Assembly: GCF_035920345.1 (NCBI RefSeq) | Contig: NZ_CP109149.1 | Span: forward strand, 3,968,001-4,032,000 | Reading direction: 5' to 3' | Origin: Nocardia vinacea | Lineage (GTDB): Bacteria > Actinomycetota > Actinomycetes > Mycobacteriales > Mycobacteriaceae | DNA: 64,000 nt | Shown: piece after piece, positions 1 to 8,413 of the stretch | Layout: the number at the start of each line of letters is the position of its first letter | Numbering within the stretch: the first letter of the stretch is position 1 | Translations under genes and position numbers: made by a program | Notes under the pieces: generated by a model | What the model saw: only the letters and a program-made list of their open reading frames with translations | Told to the model about the DNA's origin: nothing | Database searches by the model: none

Positions 1-51
1 AACTCGTCATTGGTCCTGCGCCGTAACGACCCTTACCGCACCGAGGAGTAG
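1..51 (+). CDS. C-terminal end of a probable beta-ketoacyl synthase (partial)
   Basis: An open frame enters from the left edge and stops at TAG 49-51, giving the last 16 residues (NSSLVLRRNDPYRTEE). The NSSLVLRR stretch resembles the end of ketosynthases, which commonly finish with a GG-N-x-SLV-x-RR type sequence. The location just ahead of a lipid-type cluster with a fatty-acyl-AMP ligase fits. Too little is visible for a firm assignment. The next gene starts 3 bases after the stop, so the two are probably co-transcribed. Confidence 0.4.
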   Translation, partial: NSSLVLRRNDPYRTEE

Positions 52-54
52 TCC

Positions 55-507
55 ATGGAATTGAAGTTCGAAGGTGAAGTCACCGCGTCATTGCATCCTC
101 CTCGCATGGTGGGCAACACCCCGCACGGAATTCGCATGTTCATCGAGGTCGGTGAGGGAAAGCTGGAGGGTGAGCGCATCAACGGGCGGGTGCTGCCCGG
201 CGGTGGCGACTGGGTGCTGATCGGCACCGACCAGTGGGCGCGCGCCGATGTGCGCGCGCAATTCGAGACCGACGACGGTGCGATCATCTACGCGCAATTC
301 GATGGGCTGATCGAGATGACCGACGCCGTGCAGACAGCGTTCGCGGACGGGGTGCCCACCGCATTCGAGGACCAATACTTCCGGGTACTGCCGCGCCTGG
401 AGACCGGTGATCCCGACTACGAATGGATCAACCAGACGCTTTTCGTCGGTGAGGGCCGATTCACCGAAGGCTTTGGTCTGCAATACCGCTTCTACCGGAT
501 CACCTGA
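55..507 (+). CDS. DUF3237 family protein
   Basis: A 150-residue soluble protein with no signal peptide or membrane segment. The pattern GRVLPGGGDWVLIGTD followed by an acidic, aromatic-rich beta-strand region matches the DUF3237 family, a small barrel fold of unknown function. The ATG at 55 follows a GAGGAG ribosome site at 43-48 that overlaps the end of the upstream gene, which decides the start and suggests translational coupling. The context (ketosynthase tail upstream, ABC exporter and acyl-AMP ligase downstream) suggests a role in making or tailoring a lipid or polyketide. That role is inference; no catalytic residues can be named. Confidence 0.7.
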   Translation: MELKFEGEVTASLHPPRMVGNTPHGIRMFIEVGEGKLEGERINGRVLPGGGDWVLIGTDQWARADVRAQFETDDGAIIYAQFDGLIEMTDAVQTAFADGVPTAFEDQYFRVLPRLETGDPDYEWINQTLFVGEGRFTEGFGLQYRFYRIT

Positions 508-572
508 CCCGACCTGGCCGCCCCGCACAGTGTCACATCCTTCGAATGTCTGAAAGTGAGGTGATCGGCCCG

Positions 573-1385
573 ATGAATTCCTCGGATGCCGACTCGTCGT
601 CGCGTGCGATCGACGTCCGGTCGGTGACTGTGCGAAGGAGGCGGAAAACGATCCTCGACGACATCTCGTTCACCGTCGGCCAAGGCTCGGTGACCGGTTT
701 GCTCGGGCCCAGCGGCTGCGGCAAGACAACTCTGATGCGCACCGTCGTCGGCGTACAGAGGTTCTCGTCGGGCACGATCACCGTGCTCGGCCGGCCGGCC
801 GGGCATCGGCGGCTGCGCCGTGACGTCGGCTACGTGACCCAGTCGCCGTCGATCTACGACGATCTGACCGTTCGGCAGAATGTCCGCTACTTCGGGGTGA
901 TGTACGGGACGAAGGCCGAGTCGGTGGATCGGGCTATCGAGGACGTCGGGCTGCTCACCTACCGAGACACGCTGGCCGCCAAGCTTTCCGGCGGACAGCG
1001 TGCACGGGTGTCGCTGGCGTGCGCGCTGATCGCTCGGCCCAAACTACTGGTGCTCGACGAGCCGACCGTCGGCCTCGACCCGGTGCTGCGCCGTGACCTG
1101 TGGGCCTCCTTTCACAGCTTGGCCGATGGCGGCACGACGTTGTTGGTGTCCAGCCACGTGATGGACGAGGCCGAACGCTGTGATCGCCTGCTGCTCATGC
1201 GGGAGGGCAGCGTGCTCGCCGACTCCGACCCCGCGGGCTTGCTGCGGCGAACCGGAGCCGACACATTAGAGGGCGCTTTCCTGCGGCTGATCGAGTCCGG
1301 CGACGGAGCACGATCGTCCACCACCGTGAATTACGTTGCGACTCATCAGGTTTCCGAAGAGACCCGGCCGGAGGTTTCGTTGTGA
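573..1385 (+). CDS. ABC transporter ATP-binding protein, DrrA-like
   Basis: A 270-residue ATPase of an ABC-2 type exporter. It has Walker A GPSGCGKT (residues 45-52), a Q-loop in YVTQSPS, the signature LSGGQ, Walker B LLVLDEP followed by TVGLD, and the switch histidine in SSHVMDEAE. The ATG at 573 has AGGTGAT about 10 bases upstream. An ATG at 546 in the same frame is possible but lacks a ribosome site. The gene ends in a 4-base overlap with the permease gene, so the two form one transporter. In mycobacteria, DrrA/DrrB-type transporters export phthiocerol lipids and sit near fatty-acyl-AMP ligases. The same arrangement here suggests export of a lipid product, though the substrate is not visible in the sequence. 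Confidence 0.85.
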   Translation: MNSSDADSSSRAIDVRSVTVRRRRKTILDDISFTVGQGSVTGLLGPSGCGKTTLMRTVVGVQRFSSGTITVLGRPAGHRRLRRDVGYVTQSPSIYDDLTVRQNVRYFGVMYGTKAESVDRAIEDVGLLTYRDTLAAKLSGGQRARVSLACALIARPKLLVLDEPTVGLDPVLRRDLWASFHSLADGGTTLLVSSHVMDEAERCDRLLLMREGSVLADSDPAGLLRRTGADTLEGAFLRLIESGDGARSSTTVNYVATHQVSEETRPEVSL

Positions 1386-2119
1386 ATGCCCACATGCTGT
1401 TGCACACCACCGCGCGTGTGCTCACCCAGATTCGCCACGACCGCCGCACGGTGGGGCTACTGCTCGTGGTGCCGAGCGTGCTGCTCACCTTGCTGCGCTT
1501 CGTCTTCAACGGTCGCCCCGATATCTTCGACCAACTGGGATTGATGCTGCTCGGCATCTTCCCGTATGTGTCGATGTTCATGGTCACCAGCGTCGCCATG
1601 CTGCGTGAACGCACCACCGGCACGTTGGAACGACTCATGAGCACGCCACTGTCGAAGATGGATCTATTGCTCGGCTACGGACTGGCCTTCGCCGCGGTCG
1701 CCGTGGTGCAGGCGGCGGTTGCGGCTACGGTCGCCTACCAGTTCCTGGGGCTCGAATCGCAGGGGTCCATCGCGGCAGTGCTGCTGATCGTCATCGCGAC
1801 GGCTGTGCTCGGCTCGTCGACCGGCCTGCTGACCAGTGCGTTCGCGCAATCGGAGTTCCAGGCAATGCAGTTCATGCCCGCGTTGGTGATCCCGCAGCTG
1901 CTGCTCTGCGGTCTCGTCTGGCCACGGGAGGAGATGAGCGGTTTCTTGCAGGGACTGAGCAACGTCGTGCCGTTGCGCTATGCCGCGCAGGGTCTCACGG
2001 AAATCGGCACGTACCCACACCCGACCACCACGATGTGGATCGACCTGGCTGTCGTGGCAGCGTTCGCCGCGGCCTCCTTGCTCACCGGCGCGGTAACGCT
2101 ACGCCGACGCAGTTCGTAA
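1382..2119 (+). CDS. ABC-2 type transporter permease, DrrB-like
   Basis: A 245-residue integral membrane protein with about six hydrophobic segments, for example the stretches around VGLLLVVPSVLLTLL and LLLIVIATAVLGSSTGLL. The motif LRERTTGTLERLMSTPLS after the second segment is typical of ABC-2 permeases. It overlaps the ATPase stop codon (GTGA), and 245 residues is normal for a DrrB-type half-permease. It should dimerise with the ATPase at 573-1385 to form an exporter. Its neighbours (DUF1702, acyl-AMP ligase, lipid-carrier lipoprotein) suggest that the cargo is an acyl lipid. Confidence 0.85.
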   Translation: MNAHMLLHTTARVLTQIRHDRRTVGLLLVVPSVLLTLLRFVFNGRPDIFDQLGLMLLGIFPYVSMFMVTSVAMLRERTTGTLERLMSTPLSKMDLLLGYGLAFAAVAVVQAAVAATVAYQFLGLESQGSIAAVLLIVIATAVLGSSTGLLTSAFAQSEFQAMQFMPALVIPQLLLCGLVWPREEMSGFLQGLSNVVPLRYAAQGLTEIGTYPHPTTTMWIDLAVVAAFAAASLLTGAVTLRRRSS

Positions 2120-2149
2120 TCACCACCCGATCCCAGCAGGAGCTTCCAC

Positions 2150-3154
2150 GTGACAGCACTTCGCGTTCTTCGCCGAATACTGCCCGTGCCCACCCAATCC
2201 GACGCGCTGTTCGCACGCCGTGGGTTCCCGACCTCGGCACCGATAACCAGCACGCTCGAGCAGGTTGGAGTAGTGGTGATCCGGGGTTTCGAGATGGGCG
2301 CAGACATTGCCGAGATCGATGACCTCGCAGCGGCTCTCGACCATATCGACCCGTTCTATCGCAGCCTGGCCTACGAAGGGGCGGTGACCGCGCTCGTCAC
2401 CCGCGACCTCATCGGCCTTCGGCGGCGACACCTGGCCCGGCAATTCGTCGAGGGCCCGGGTGCCCCACACGCCTATATGGCTTATGTCGGCTATGGGCTG
2501 CTGATGCCGCGCCTGCCGAGGTTCCTGTGGCGACGGTGCACGCCGAACCTCGGCGACGATGCGGTGTTGTCGCAGCTGACCTGGCTGGCGGCCGACGGAT
2601 TCGGTTTCGACGGAGCGTTTTTCCAAACGGCACGATGGATCGATAGGCAGTGGCGGCCCAAGCCGTACTCGTGGGAGGGGGACAGTTCCTACTTCCTGCG
2701 CGCAGTCGATCAGGGCGTCGGACGAGCGCTGTACTTCGTCAACGACGCAGACTTGGCGGCGATCGCCGACCGGATCGACCGCATGGATCCACACCGCCGA
2801 GCCGACCTGTGGAGCGGCATCGGCGCCGCCATCGCCTACCTCGGCGGGGTCGCGGAGTCCGACGTGCGCACGGCCCAGCGACGCGCCGGGCTCGCGGCCG
2901 CGGATATGGCGCAGGGTGCCGCGTTCGCGATCAAGGCCAGGGCGCATGCCGGGTACGTACCGGAATGCTCGGTGTCGGCGGCACGACTGCTCTGTGATCG
3001 TGATGTCGATGCGGTCGTCGCGGTTGTCGACGAGACGAGCACTCGATCGTTCAGTACCGGCGAGCCCGGTTATGAGCAATGGCGACGCCGGTTACGTGAG
3101 CGCCTCGCGCCACCGACGCTATTGCACGCGGTCGATCAACCACGAGGAGCTTAG
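2150..3154 (+). CDS. DUF1702 family protein
   Basis: A 334-residue protein starting at GTG 2150 behind an AGGAG ribosome site. It resembles the DUF1702 family: an N-terminal LRRILPVPTQSDALFARRGF segment, then IIRGFE/VIRGFEMG, EGPGAPHAYMAYVGYGLLMPRLP and VGRALYFVNDAD. The family has no established reaction; members occur beside polyketide and lipid biosynthesis genes in actinomycetes. There is no signal peptide or obvious membrane anchor. It lies 30 bases after the ABC permease and directly abuts the acyl-AMP ligase, so it belongs to this operon. A role in modifying or handling the acyl product is inferred from position only. Confidence 0.65.
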   Translation: MTALRVLRRILPVPTQSDALFARRGFPTSAPITSTLEQVGVVVIRGFEMGADIAEIDDLAAALDHIDPFYRSLAYEGAVTALVTRDLIGLRRRHLARQFVEGPGAPHAYMAYVGYGLLMPRLPRFLWRRCTPNLGDDAVLSQLTWLAADGFGFDGAFFQTARWIDRQWRPKPYSWEGDSSYFLRAVDQGVGRALYFVNDADLAAIADRIDRMDPHRRADLWSGIGAAIAYLGGVAESDVRTAQRRAGLAAADMAQGAAFAIKARAHAGYVPECSVSAARLLCDRDVDAVVAVVDETSTRSFSTGEPGYEQWRRRLRERLAPPTLLHAVDQPRGA

Positions 3155-4783
3155 ATGTCGCGCTTTATCGATGACGTACTGTCCAACAGCACCTCCGACC
3201 GTGGCTTCTCCTACGGCGAGCCGGATGCGCTGCGCCGCAAGACGTGGGCGGAGTTGTTGCGGCACAGTCGATGTGCCGCGCAGTCGCTGACCGACCAGGG
3301 TGCGTCCATGGGGTCGCGGGTCGCCATCCTCGCCGGTGAACCGGAGGACGTCGTGGTGTCGGTCCTGGCCTGCTGGTTGCTCGGAGCCTCGGCCACCATG
3401 CTGCATCAACCGACGCACCGAACCGATCTCACCGTCTGGGCGCGTGACACCGTCAGATCCCTCGACGTCATCGACGCCAAACTGGTGTTGATCGGAACCC
3501 CTTTCGACAGCGCGGCGACCATCCTCGCCGAGCACGATGTGCCGAGTGTGTCGATAGCGCGACTCGGCGCGTCGACACCGTTGGAGCCTGCCGATGTTCC
3601 GGATGACACCCTGGCGCTACTTCAGCTGACGTCGGGGTCCACCGGTACCCCGAAAGCCGTCGCCATCACCCACGCCAACCTGTACGCCAGCGGCCACGCC
3701 ATCGCGCGGGCCGCTGATATGGATCCGGCCAGAGAGATCGGTGTGAGCTGGCTTCCGCTGTTCCACGACATGGGCATGGTCGGATTCGTGGCGACGCCGT
3801 TGCAGTTGGGGGTGGAGGTTGTGTGTGTGAGTCCGACGCATTTCCTGCGTGCACCGCTGGTATGGATGGATCTCATCACTCGATATCGCGGCACGATGAC
3901 CGCCGCGCCGAACTTCGCCTACGAGATCGCGGCACGGCGAATGGAGTTGGCTCCGGACGGGGCCTTCGACCTGTCGAGTATGCGGTTCGCATTGAACGGC
4001 GCCGAACCGATCGATGCGACCGCAGTCGCGCGATTCGTCGAGGCCGGAGCACGTTTCGGCCTGTCCCCCGGTGCGGTAGTGCCCGCGTACGGTATGGCGG
4101 AGGCCACGCTCGCGGTGTCGTTCAGTCCGGTCGGTCTCGGTGTGCGAACCGACGCCGTGCGGCCTGACGCCATCGAGACGGCGGGTTACGCGCAGCCGAC
4201 CGACGCTGCGGACGCCCGGATGTTTGTGACGCTCGGGAAGCCGGTGACCGGTGTCGAGGCACGGGTGCTGGACGACACCGGAGCACCTGTCAGGCCGCGC
4301 ACAGTCGGCGAGATCTTCATCTCCGGTGCCGCGGTCACCGATGGTTACTTCACCGAAAACGGTTACAGCTCAGCACGAAACGACCACGGGTTGTTGCCGA
4401 CCGGCGATCTCGGCTACCTCACCGAATCGGGGGAGATCGTCGTGTGTGGGCGCAAGAAGGACACCATTATCGTCGGGGGCCGCAATATTTTCCCCACCGA
4501 CATCGAGCGTGCCGCCGCGACGGTGGCGGGTGTCCGACGCGGCAACACGGTCGCCGTGCGACTCGAACCCGGGGAAATCCGTGAGGGTTTCGCGGTCGCC
4601 GTCGAGTCCGCCGACTGGAACGATGACAAGCACGTCGCACGCATCCAACGCGAGGTGACCCGCGTCGTCCGCGACGGCGTGGGGGCGACACCACGCTCGG
4701 TTGCCGTTGTCGCACCGGGTTCGATCCCGAAGACTCCGTCGGGCAAGGTGCGCCGAACCAACTCCGCCCACCTGATCCGATGA
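3155..4783 (+). CDS. Fatty-acyl-AMP ligase (FAAL)
   Basis: A 542-residue adenylate-forming enzyme that should activate a fatty acid as acyl-AMP for loading onto an acyl carrier or polyketide synthase. The phosphate-binding motif LTSGSTGTPKAV lies at about residues 158-169. It is followed by YGMAEATLAVSF, TGDLGYL, the hinge GRKKDTIIVGGRNIFPTDIE and the C-terminal lysine in TPSGKVRR. The IIVGGRNIFPTDIE hinge and the WLPLFHDMGMVG segment are typical of FAALs (FadD26/28/32 type) rather than CoA ligases. ATG 3155 directly follows the upstream stop. The 4-base overlap with the lipoprotein gene and the exporter upstream recall mycobacterial phthiocerol-type loci. Confidence 0.85.
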   Translation: MSRFIDDVLSNSTSDRGFSYGEPDALRRKTWAELLRHSRCAAQSLTDQGASMGSRVAILAGEPEDVVVSVLACWLLGASATMLHQPTHRTDLTVWARDTVRSLDVIDAKLVLIGTPFDSAATILAEHDVPSVSIARLGASTPLEPADVPDDTLALLQLTSGSTGTPKAVAITHANLYASGHAIARAADMDPAREIGVSWLPLFHDMGMVGFVATPLQLGVEVVCVSPTHFLRAPLVWMDLITRYRGTMTAAPNFAYEIAARRMELAPDGAFDLSSMRFALNGAEPIDATAVARFVEAGARFGLSPGAVVPAYGMAEATLAVSFSPVGLGVRTDAVRPDAIETAGYAQPTDAADARMFVTLGKPVTGVEARVLDDTGAPVRPRTVGEIFISGAAVTDGYFTENGYSSARNDHGLLPTGDLGYLTESGEIVVCGRKKDTIIVGGRNIFPTDIERAAATVAGVRRGNTVAVRLEPGEIREGFAVAVESADWNDDKHVARIQREVTRVVRDGVGATPRSVAVVAPGSIPKTPSGKVRRTNSAHLIR

Positions 4784-5487
4784 TCGGCCGACGCGCCGGT
4801 ATCGGCATCGCCATGGCCGCCCTGCTGTTGCTGATCGGCGGCACCGCGTGCACCGCGGATGGCGGTCTGCCGCGGCCCGCCCAGTTGCTGCGTAACGCCG
4901 CCGCTGCGGCGCGTGCGACGACAAGCGCGCACGTCACCTTGCAACTCAGCGGCGCGCCCCTGAGCGGAGTGAGTGTGCGGGCCATGTCGGCCGACGTTGT
5001 CCGTGACGGTGACGCGCGAGCGAAAGGTCAGCTCGTGGTGCCGTCGGCATTCGGTGACGCCCGCCTCGATTTCGTCGAGATCGACTCGACCATCTACACC
5101 CGCGACCCCTCGGGGCGATTCGCGTCGGCGCCGCCACAGCAGAACGGGTCGGCAAATCCGTTGCCCACCACGCTGATCGACCCACACCGAGGAGTCGCGA
5201 ACCTACTGGCATCGATGTCTTCGGTGCAGACCGAGGCCAGGGAGACCATCGGCAACGTCGATGCGTTCCGTGTCACCGGACTGGTAGCGGCCCACGACAT
5301 CGCGCAGGTGGTCCCGAGCGTCACCACGGACGGAAAATTGACGGTGTGGTTCAAGGTTGGTGGCCGACACGAGCCGGTCGCGACTCGGCTGGTGATCGGT
5401 CAGGGGGACCCCGCATCGCAATCCGTGCTCGATGTGACGGTCAGCGACGTCAACCGCCCCGTCCATGTCGCCGATCCCCGCAGCTAG
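4780..5487 (+). CDS. LppX/LprAFG-family lipoprotein (probable lipid carrier)
   Basis: A 235-residue exported lipoprotein. It has a short basic start (MIGRRAG), a hydrophobic segment and a lipobox-like IGGTAC ending at Cys24, the predicted lipidation site. The mature part (AQLLRNAAAAARATTSAHVTLQLSG, then VQTEARETIGNVDAFRVTG and KLTVWFKVGG) follows the LppX/LprG family, whose members have a hydrophobic cavity that carries lipids across the periplasm. LppX in M. tuberculosis is linked to phthiocerol dimycocerosate export. ATG 4780 overlaps the ligase stop as ATGA. Together with the ABC exporter this suggests an envelope-lipid export route. Confidence 0.8.
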   Translation: MIGRRAGIGIAMAALLLLIGGTACTADGGLPRPAQLLRNAAAAARATTSAHVTLQLSGAPLSGVSVRAMSADVVRDGDARAKGQLVVPSAFGDARLDFVEIDSTIYTRDPSGRFASAPPQQNGSANPLPTTLIDPHRGVANLLASMSSVQTEARETIGNVDAFRVTGLVAAHDIAQVVPSVTTDGKLTVWFKVGGRHEPVATRLVIGQGDPASQSVLDVTVSDVNRPVHVADPRS

Positions 5488-5566
5488 CTCGACATTTCGA
5501 CAACGGCCATGAACACCGTGACAACGAACGCGCCGCAGCCATTCGGCGGCCGATGGAGGGAATCCG

Positions 5567-6007
5567 ATGGACGACATCACCGAGATCGACCCCGAGCAAG
5601 TCTCACCGGGTGAGTTCAAGAACCTCATCACCAGTACCTCCGATGAACAGCTGCGCGCCGCGCTGGCTGACCCGGACTTACGAAGCGCCATGTTCGACAC
5701 CGTTTTCACGCGCATGCCGGACCGATTGAGTGTCGAGGAGGCACGCGGGGTCGACGCCACTGTGCTGTGGCGAGTAGGACAGACACCCGACGAGTGGCTG
5801 GTGACGATTCGCGACGGTGCGTGCACCGTGACGAAGGCGACGGCAGGTGTCAAACCGACGGTGTCGTTGACGCTGGGCGATGTGCTGTTCCTGCGATTAC
5901 TGTCCGGGCAGGCGTCGGGAACGAAAGCAATGCTTTCTGGCAAGCTGCGCGTCAAGGGTGACCTACTGTTCGCCAGGCGAGTGGAGAAGCTGTTCAACAC
6001 GGATTAG
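5567..6007 (+). CDS. SCP2 sterol-binding domain protein
   Basis: A 146-residue protein carrying one SCP2-like domain. The core RLSVEEARGVDATVLWRVG, then WLVTIRDGACTVTKA, VSLTLGDVLFLRLLSGQ and SGKLRVKGDL, follows the usual SCP2 order in which a hydrophobic pocket binds lipid or acyl-CoA. The ATG is preceded by a strong GGAGGGAA ribosome site at 5553-5560. The 79-base gap from the lipoprotein shows no separate function. It is probably the last gene of the lipid operon and may bind or present the acyl product; that is inference. Confidence 0.75.
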   Translation: MDDITEIDPEQVSPGEFKNLITSTSDEQLRAALADPDLRSAMFDTVFTRMPDRLSVEEARGVDATVLWRVGQTPDEWLVTIRDGACTVTKATAGVKPTVSLTLGDVLFLRLLSGQASGTKAMLSGKLRVKGDLLFARRVEKLFNTD

Positions 6008-6066
6008 TCAGGTGTCAGCGTGGAATGGGGCATGAGCGGATATTCAGACGCAGCCCGGCTCCGGCG

Positions 6067-6330
6067 TCAGTGCTTCATTTGTCCTGCCATCGCCATCAGC
6101 GCATCGCGCCGCGGCATCGAGAGAAGCGTCTCGAACGTTGCCCGGTAGTAATCGCTGCTGATGAAGACGGGACCGTTGGGGAGATTCTCCAGGGTGAGTC
6201 GCGCTACTTCCTCGGCCGCCATCACTTCGGGCAGAGCCGACATGTCGATGCCTTGATTGGCTGCGGCTTCGGATTCCGTTGCGCCGGGGCATAGGGTCAA
6301 GACACTAGCAAATCCGGCTTCGTTATATCG
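6067..6330 (-). pseudogene. C-terminal fragment of a short-chain dehydrogenase
   Basis: On the minus strand a frame closing at 6067 encodes about 88 residues that read as an SDR C-terminus: VLTLCPGATESEA, then MSALPEVMAAEEVARLTLENL, GPVFISSDYYRATFETLLSMPRR. The Rossmann fold and YxxxK site are absent. Upstream the frame runs into the end of the crotonase gene (stop at 6377) with no family sequence. I read it as the remnant of a deleted dehydrogenase gene joined to the crotonase 3' end. The alternative, a real small protein, is less likely because the fragment begins in mid-domain. Confidence 0.6.
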
Positions 6331-6376
6331 GATGGTTGTGCTGCCGAGCAGACCACCATCCACCGGGTGGGACGAC

Positions 6377-7144
6377 TCATCGTCCGTGCCACCGCGGGGA
6401 ACGCTTTTCGGCAAATGCTCGCGGACCCTCCTGCGCATCTTCGCTGTGGTAGCAGTATTCGGCCGCGTGCCGTGCGGCTTGCAGAGCGGCCGAACGACCC
6501 ATCTCAGTGGAGAGCATCACCGTTTCCCGGGCCGCCCGCACCGACAGCGGTGCGCCCGCGAGAACTTCGGCGGCCAACTCGAGTGCGGTCGCCAGCAATT
6601 CGGATGGTTCGGCGAGGCGATTGACCAGACCGATCTCATAGGCGCGGTGGGCGGTGATCGGCTTGCCGGTGAGCAGGATTTCCATCATGACCCGCTGCGG
6701 GATCATATGAATCAGCGGTGCCGCCCACGGCGCGCTCCGGCCCACCTTGACCTCCGTGATCGCGAAGCGCGCGGTGGTGCTCGCGACACACAGATCGCAG
6801 GCCTGGGCGATCATCCAGCCGCCCGCGTAGGCAACGCCATTGACCGCCGCGATGGTGGGTTTGGACAGCTCGATCGTGTCGTACGGGAGCGCGAACATAT
6901 CGCGCGGCGGCACCCGCATACCGGTTTCCACCATCTCCTTCAGATCGCCGCCCGCGCAGAATGCCTGGTCACCGGCACCGGTGAGAATTGCGATGCGCAG
7001 GGCCGGATCTCGCTCGAACCGGTCCCAGGCCGCAGCCAGTCCCGCGCGCACATCGGTGGCCAGGCAGTTGCGGGTCTCCGGTCGGTTCAGCGTGATCACG
7101 GCGATGCCATCGCCGCGGGGGTCGAAGAGCACGGCGTCGCTCAT
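6377..7144 (-). CDS. Enoyl-CoA hydratase/isomerase (crotonase) family protein
   Basis: A 255-residue crotonase-fold enzyme, expected to act on acyl-CoA thioesters. Oxyanion-hole segments are visible as GDQAFCAGGDLKEM and VNGVAYAGGWMIAQACDL. The ITEVKVG segment keeps an acidic residue at the first catalytic position, but the second region reads GRSAPWAAPL without the usual glutamate. Hydratase activity is therefore uncertain, and isomerase or hydrolase activity is possible. It starts one base from the end of the CoA-transferase gene, so it belongs to the 6377-9567 operon. Confidence 0.8.
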   Translation of the reverse strand: MSDAVLFDPRGDGIAVITLNRPETRNCLATDVRAGLAAAWDRFERDPALRIAILTGAGDQAFCAGGDLKEMVETGMRVPPRDMFALPYDTIELSKPTIAAVNGVAYAGGWMIAQACDLCVASTTARFAITEVKVGRSAPWAAPLIHMIPQRVMMEILLTGKPITAHRAYEIGLVNRLAEPSELLATALELAAEVLAGAPLSVRAARETVMLSTEMGRSAALQAARHAAEYCYHSEDAQEGPRAFAEKRSPRWHGR

Positions 7145-8413
7145 TCAGAATCCTCTCTGGGCAATGGCGTGGGCGGCGCGCGCCAGGTCTTCTCGAAAGT
7201 CGGGGTGGACGATGGCGATCAGGCGACGTGCACGCTCGGCCAGGGTCCGGCCGCGCAGTTCGGCCGCGCCGAATTCGGTGACGATCACGTCCACATCGCT
7301 GCGCGCGGTAGTGACCGGGCCCGCGAGACCGACCGTGATCCGGCTGATGGTGCCGCCTTTGGCGGTCGCGGGCAGCACGATGATGGAATGCCCACCCGGC
7401 GACCGCGTCCCGGCGCGCACGAAGTCCACCTGACCGCCGGTACCGCCGAGGTAGGCCGAACCGCTCTGCTCCGCGTTCACCTGGCCGGTGAGATCGACCT
7501 CCAGCGCAGAGTTGATCGTCACCAACTTGTCCAGTCGGGCAAGCACTTCCGGATTGTGGGTGTACGACGTCGGGCACATGCGGATACCGAGGTTGCGGTG
7601 GGCGAATTCGTACAGTCGCTCGGTGCCGATCAGGGCGCCGGTGATCGACACGCCCCGGTCGATACGCTTGCGCGCATTGGTGACAACACCGGCCTCGACC
7701 AGATCGACCAGCCCGTCACCGATCATGCCGGAATGCACGCCGAGATCGCGGCGGTCGTGCAGCAGGCGCAGGATGGCATCCGGCACCGCTCCGACTCCGG
7801 TCTGCACAACCGATCCATCCTCGATGAACGCGGCAGCGTGCTCGGCGATGGCCGTGTCGGTCGCACCGATGCGCGCGGGCGGCACCCGCACCGGCGGCCG
7901 CGAAACCGTTACGGCGTAGTCGATTTCGGCTGCGGACAGCAGTTCGCCGTGGGTCCACGGCACCTGCTCGTTGACCTCCGCGACCACCACCCGGGCCCGC
8001 GCCACGGCCGCGCGGACATAATCGCTGATCAAGCCGAAGCTGTGGTTGCCGCGCGCATCCGCCGGGCCGACCTGAATAAAGGCCACGTTACAGCCGATGA
8101 TCCCGTCCTCGATGAGCGCGGCAACCTGGCTGACATGGCATGGGATCACGCTGAGCCGGTGTGCGTCGGCCAGCGCGCGCAGCGCACCGATCGCGCCCAT
8201 GCTCGACAGCGAAAAGCTTTGCGTCGCTCGAGCGGTGAACAGACCGGAGAAGCTGGTCGCGATGAATGCCGACAGCCCGCCGATATCGCCGCCGCCCGCG
8301 ATCAGCGCCTCGATCAGGGTGGTCGGCTCGCCGCAGGCCTGACCTATGACGATGCGATCGCCGGGACGCAGGAATTCGCGCACATCCAGGTCGGTGTCGG
8401 AGATGATCTTCAT
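7145..8413 (-). CDS. Acetyl-CoA hydrolase/transferase (4-hydroxybutyrate CoA-transferase type)
   Basis: A 422-residue family I CoA-transferase of the acetyl-CoA hydrolase / 4-hydroxybutyrate CoA-transferase type. Recognisable segments are GQACGEPTTLIEAL near the N-terminus, QTGVGAVPDAILRLL in the middle, NSALEVDLTGQVNAEQSG around the likely active-site loop, and a C-terminal FGAAELRGRTLAERARRLI typical of this group. It should swap CoA between acetyl-CoA and another carboxylate. It overlaps the CaiB gene stop-start (8410-8413) and abuts the crotonase. Two CoA-transferases of different families in one operon suggest the pathway activates acids by CoA exchange as well as by ligases. Confidence 0.8.
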   Translation of the reverse strand: MKIISDTDLDVREFLRPGDRIVIGQACGEPTTLIEALIAGGGDIGGLSAFIATSFSGLFTARATQSFSLSSMGAIGALRALADAHRLSVIPCHVSQVAALIEDGIIGCNVAFIQVGPADARGNHSFGLISDYVRAAVARARVVVAEVNEQVPWTHGELLSAAEIDYAVTVSRPPVRVPPARIGATDTAIAEHAAAFIEDGSVVQTGVGAVPDAILRLLHDRRDLGVHSGMIGDGLVDLVEAGVVTNARKRIDRGVSITGALIGTERLYEFAHRNLGIRMCPTSYTHNPEVLARLDKLVTINSALEVDLTGQVNAEQSGSAYLGGTGGQVDFVRAGTRSPGGHSIIVLPATAKGGTISRITVGLAGPVTTARSDVDVIVTEFGAAELRGRTLAERARRLIAIVHPDFREDLARAAHAIAQRGF

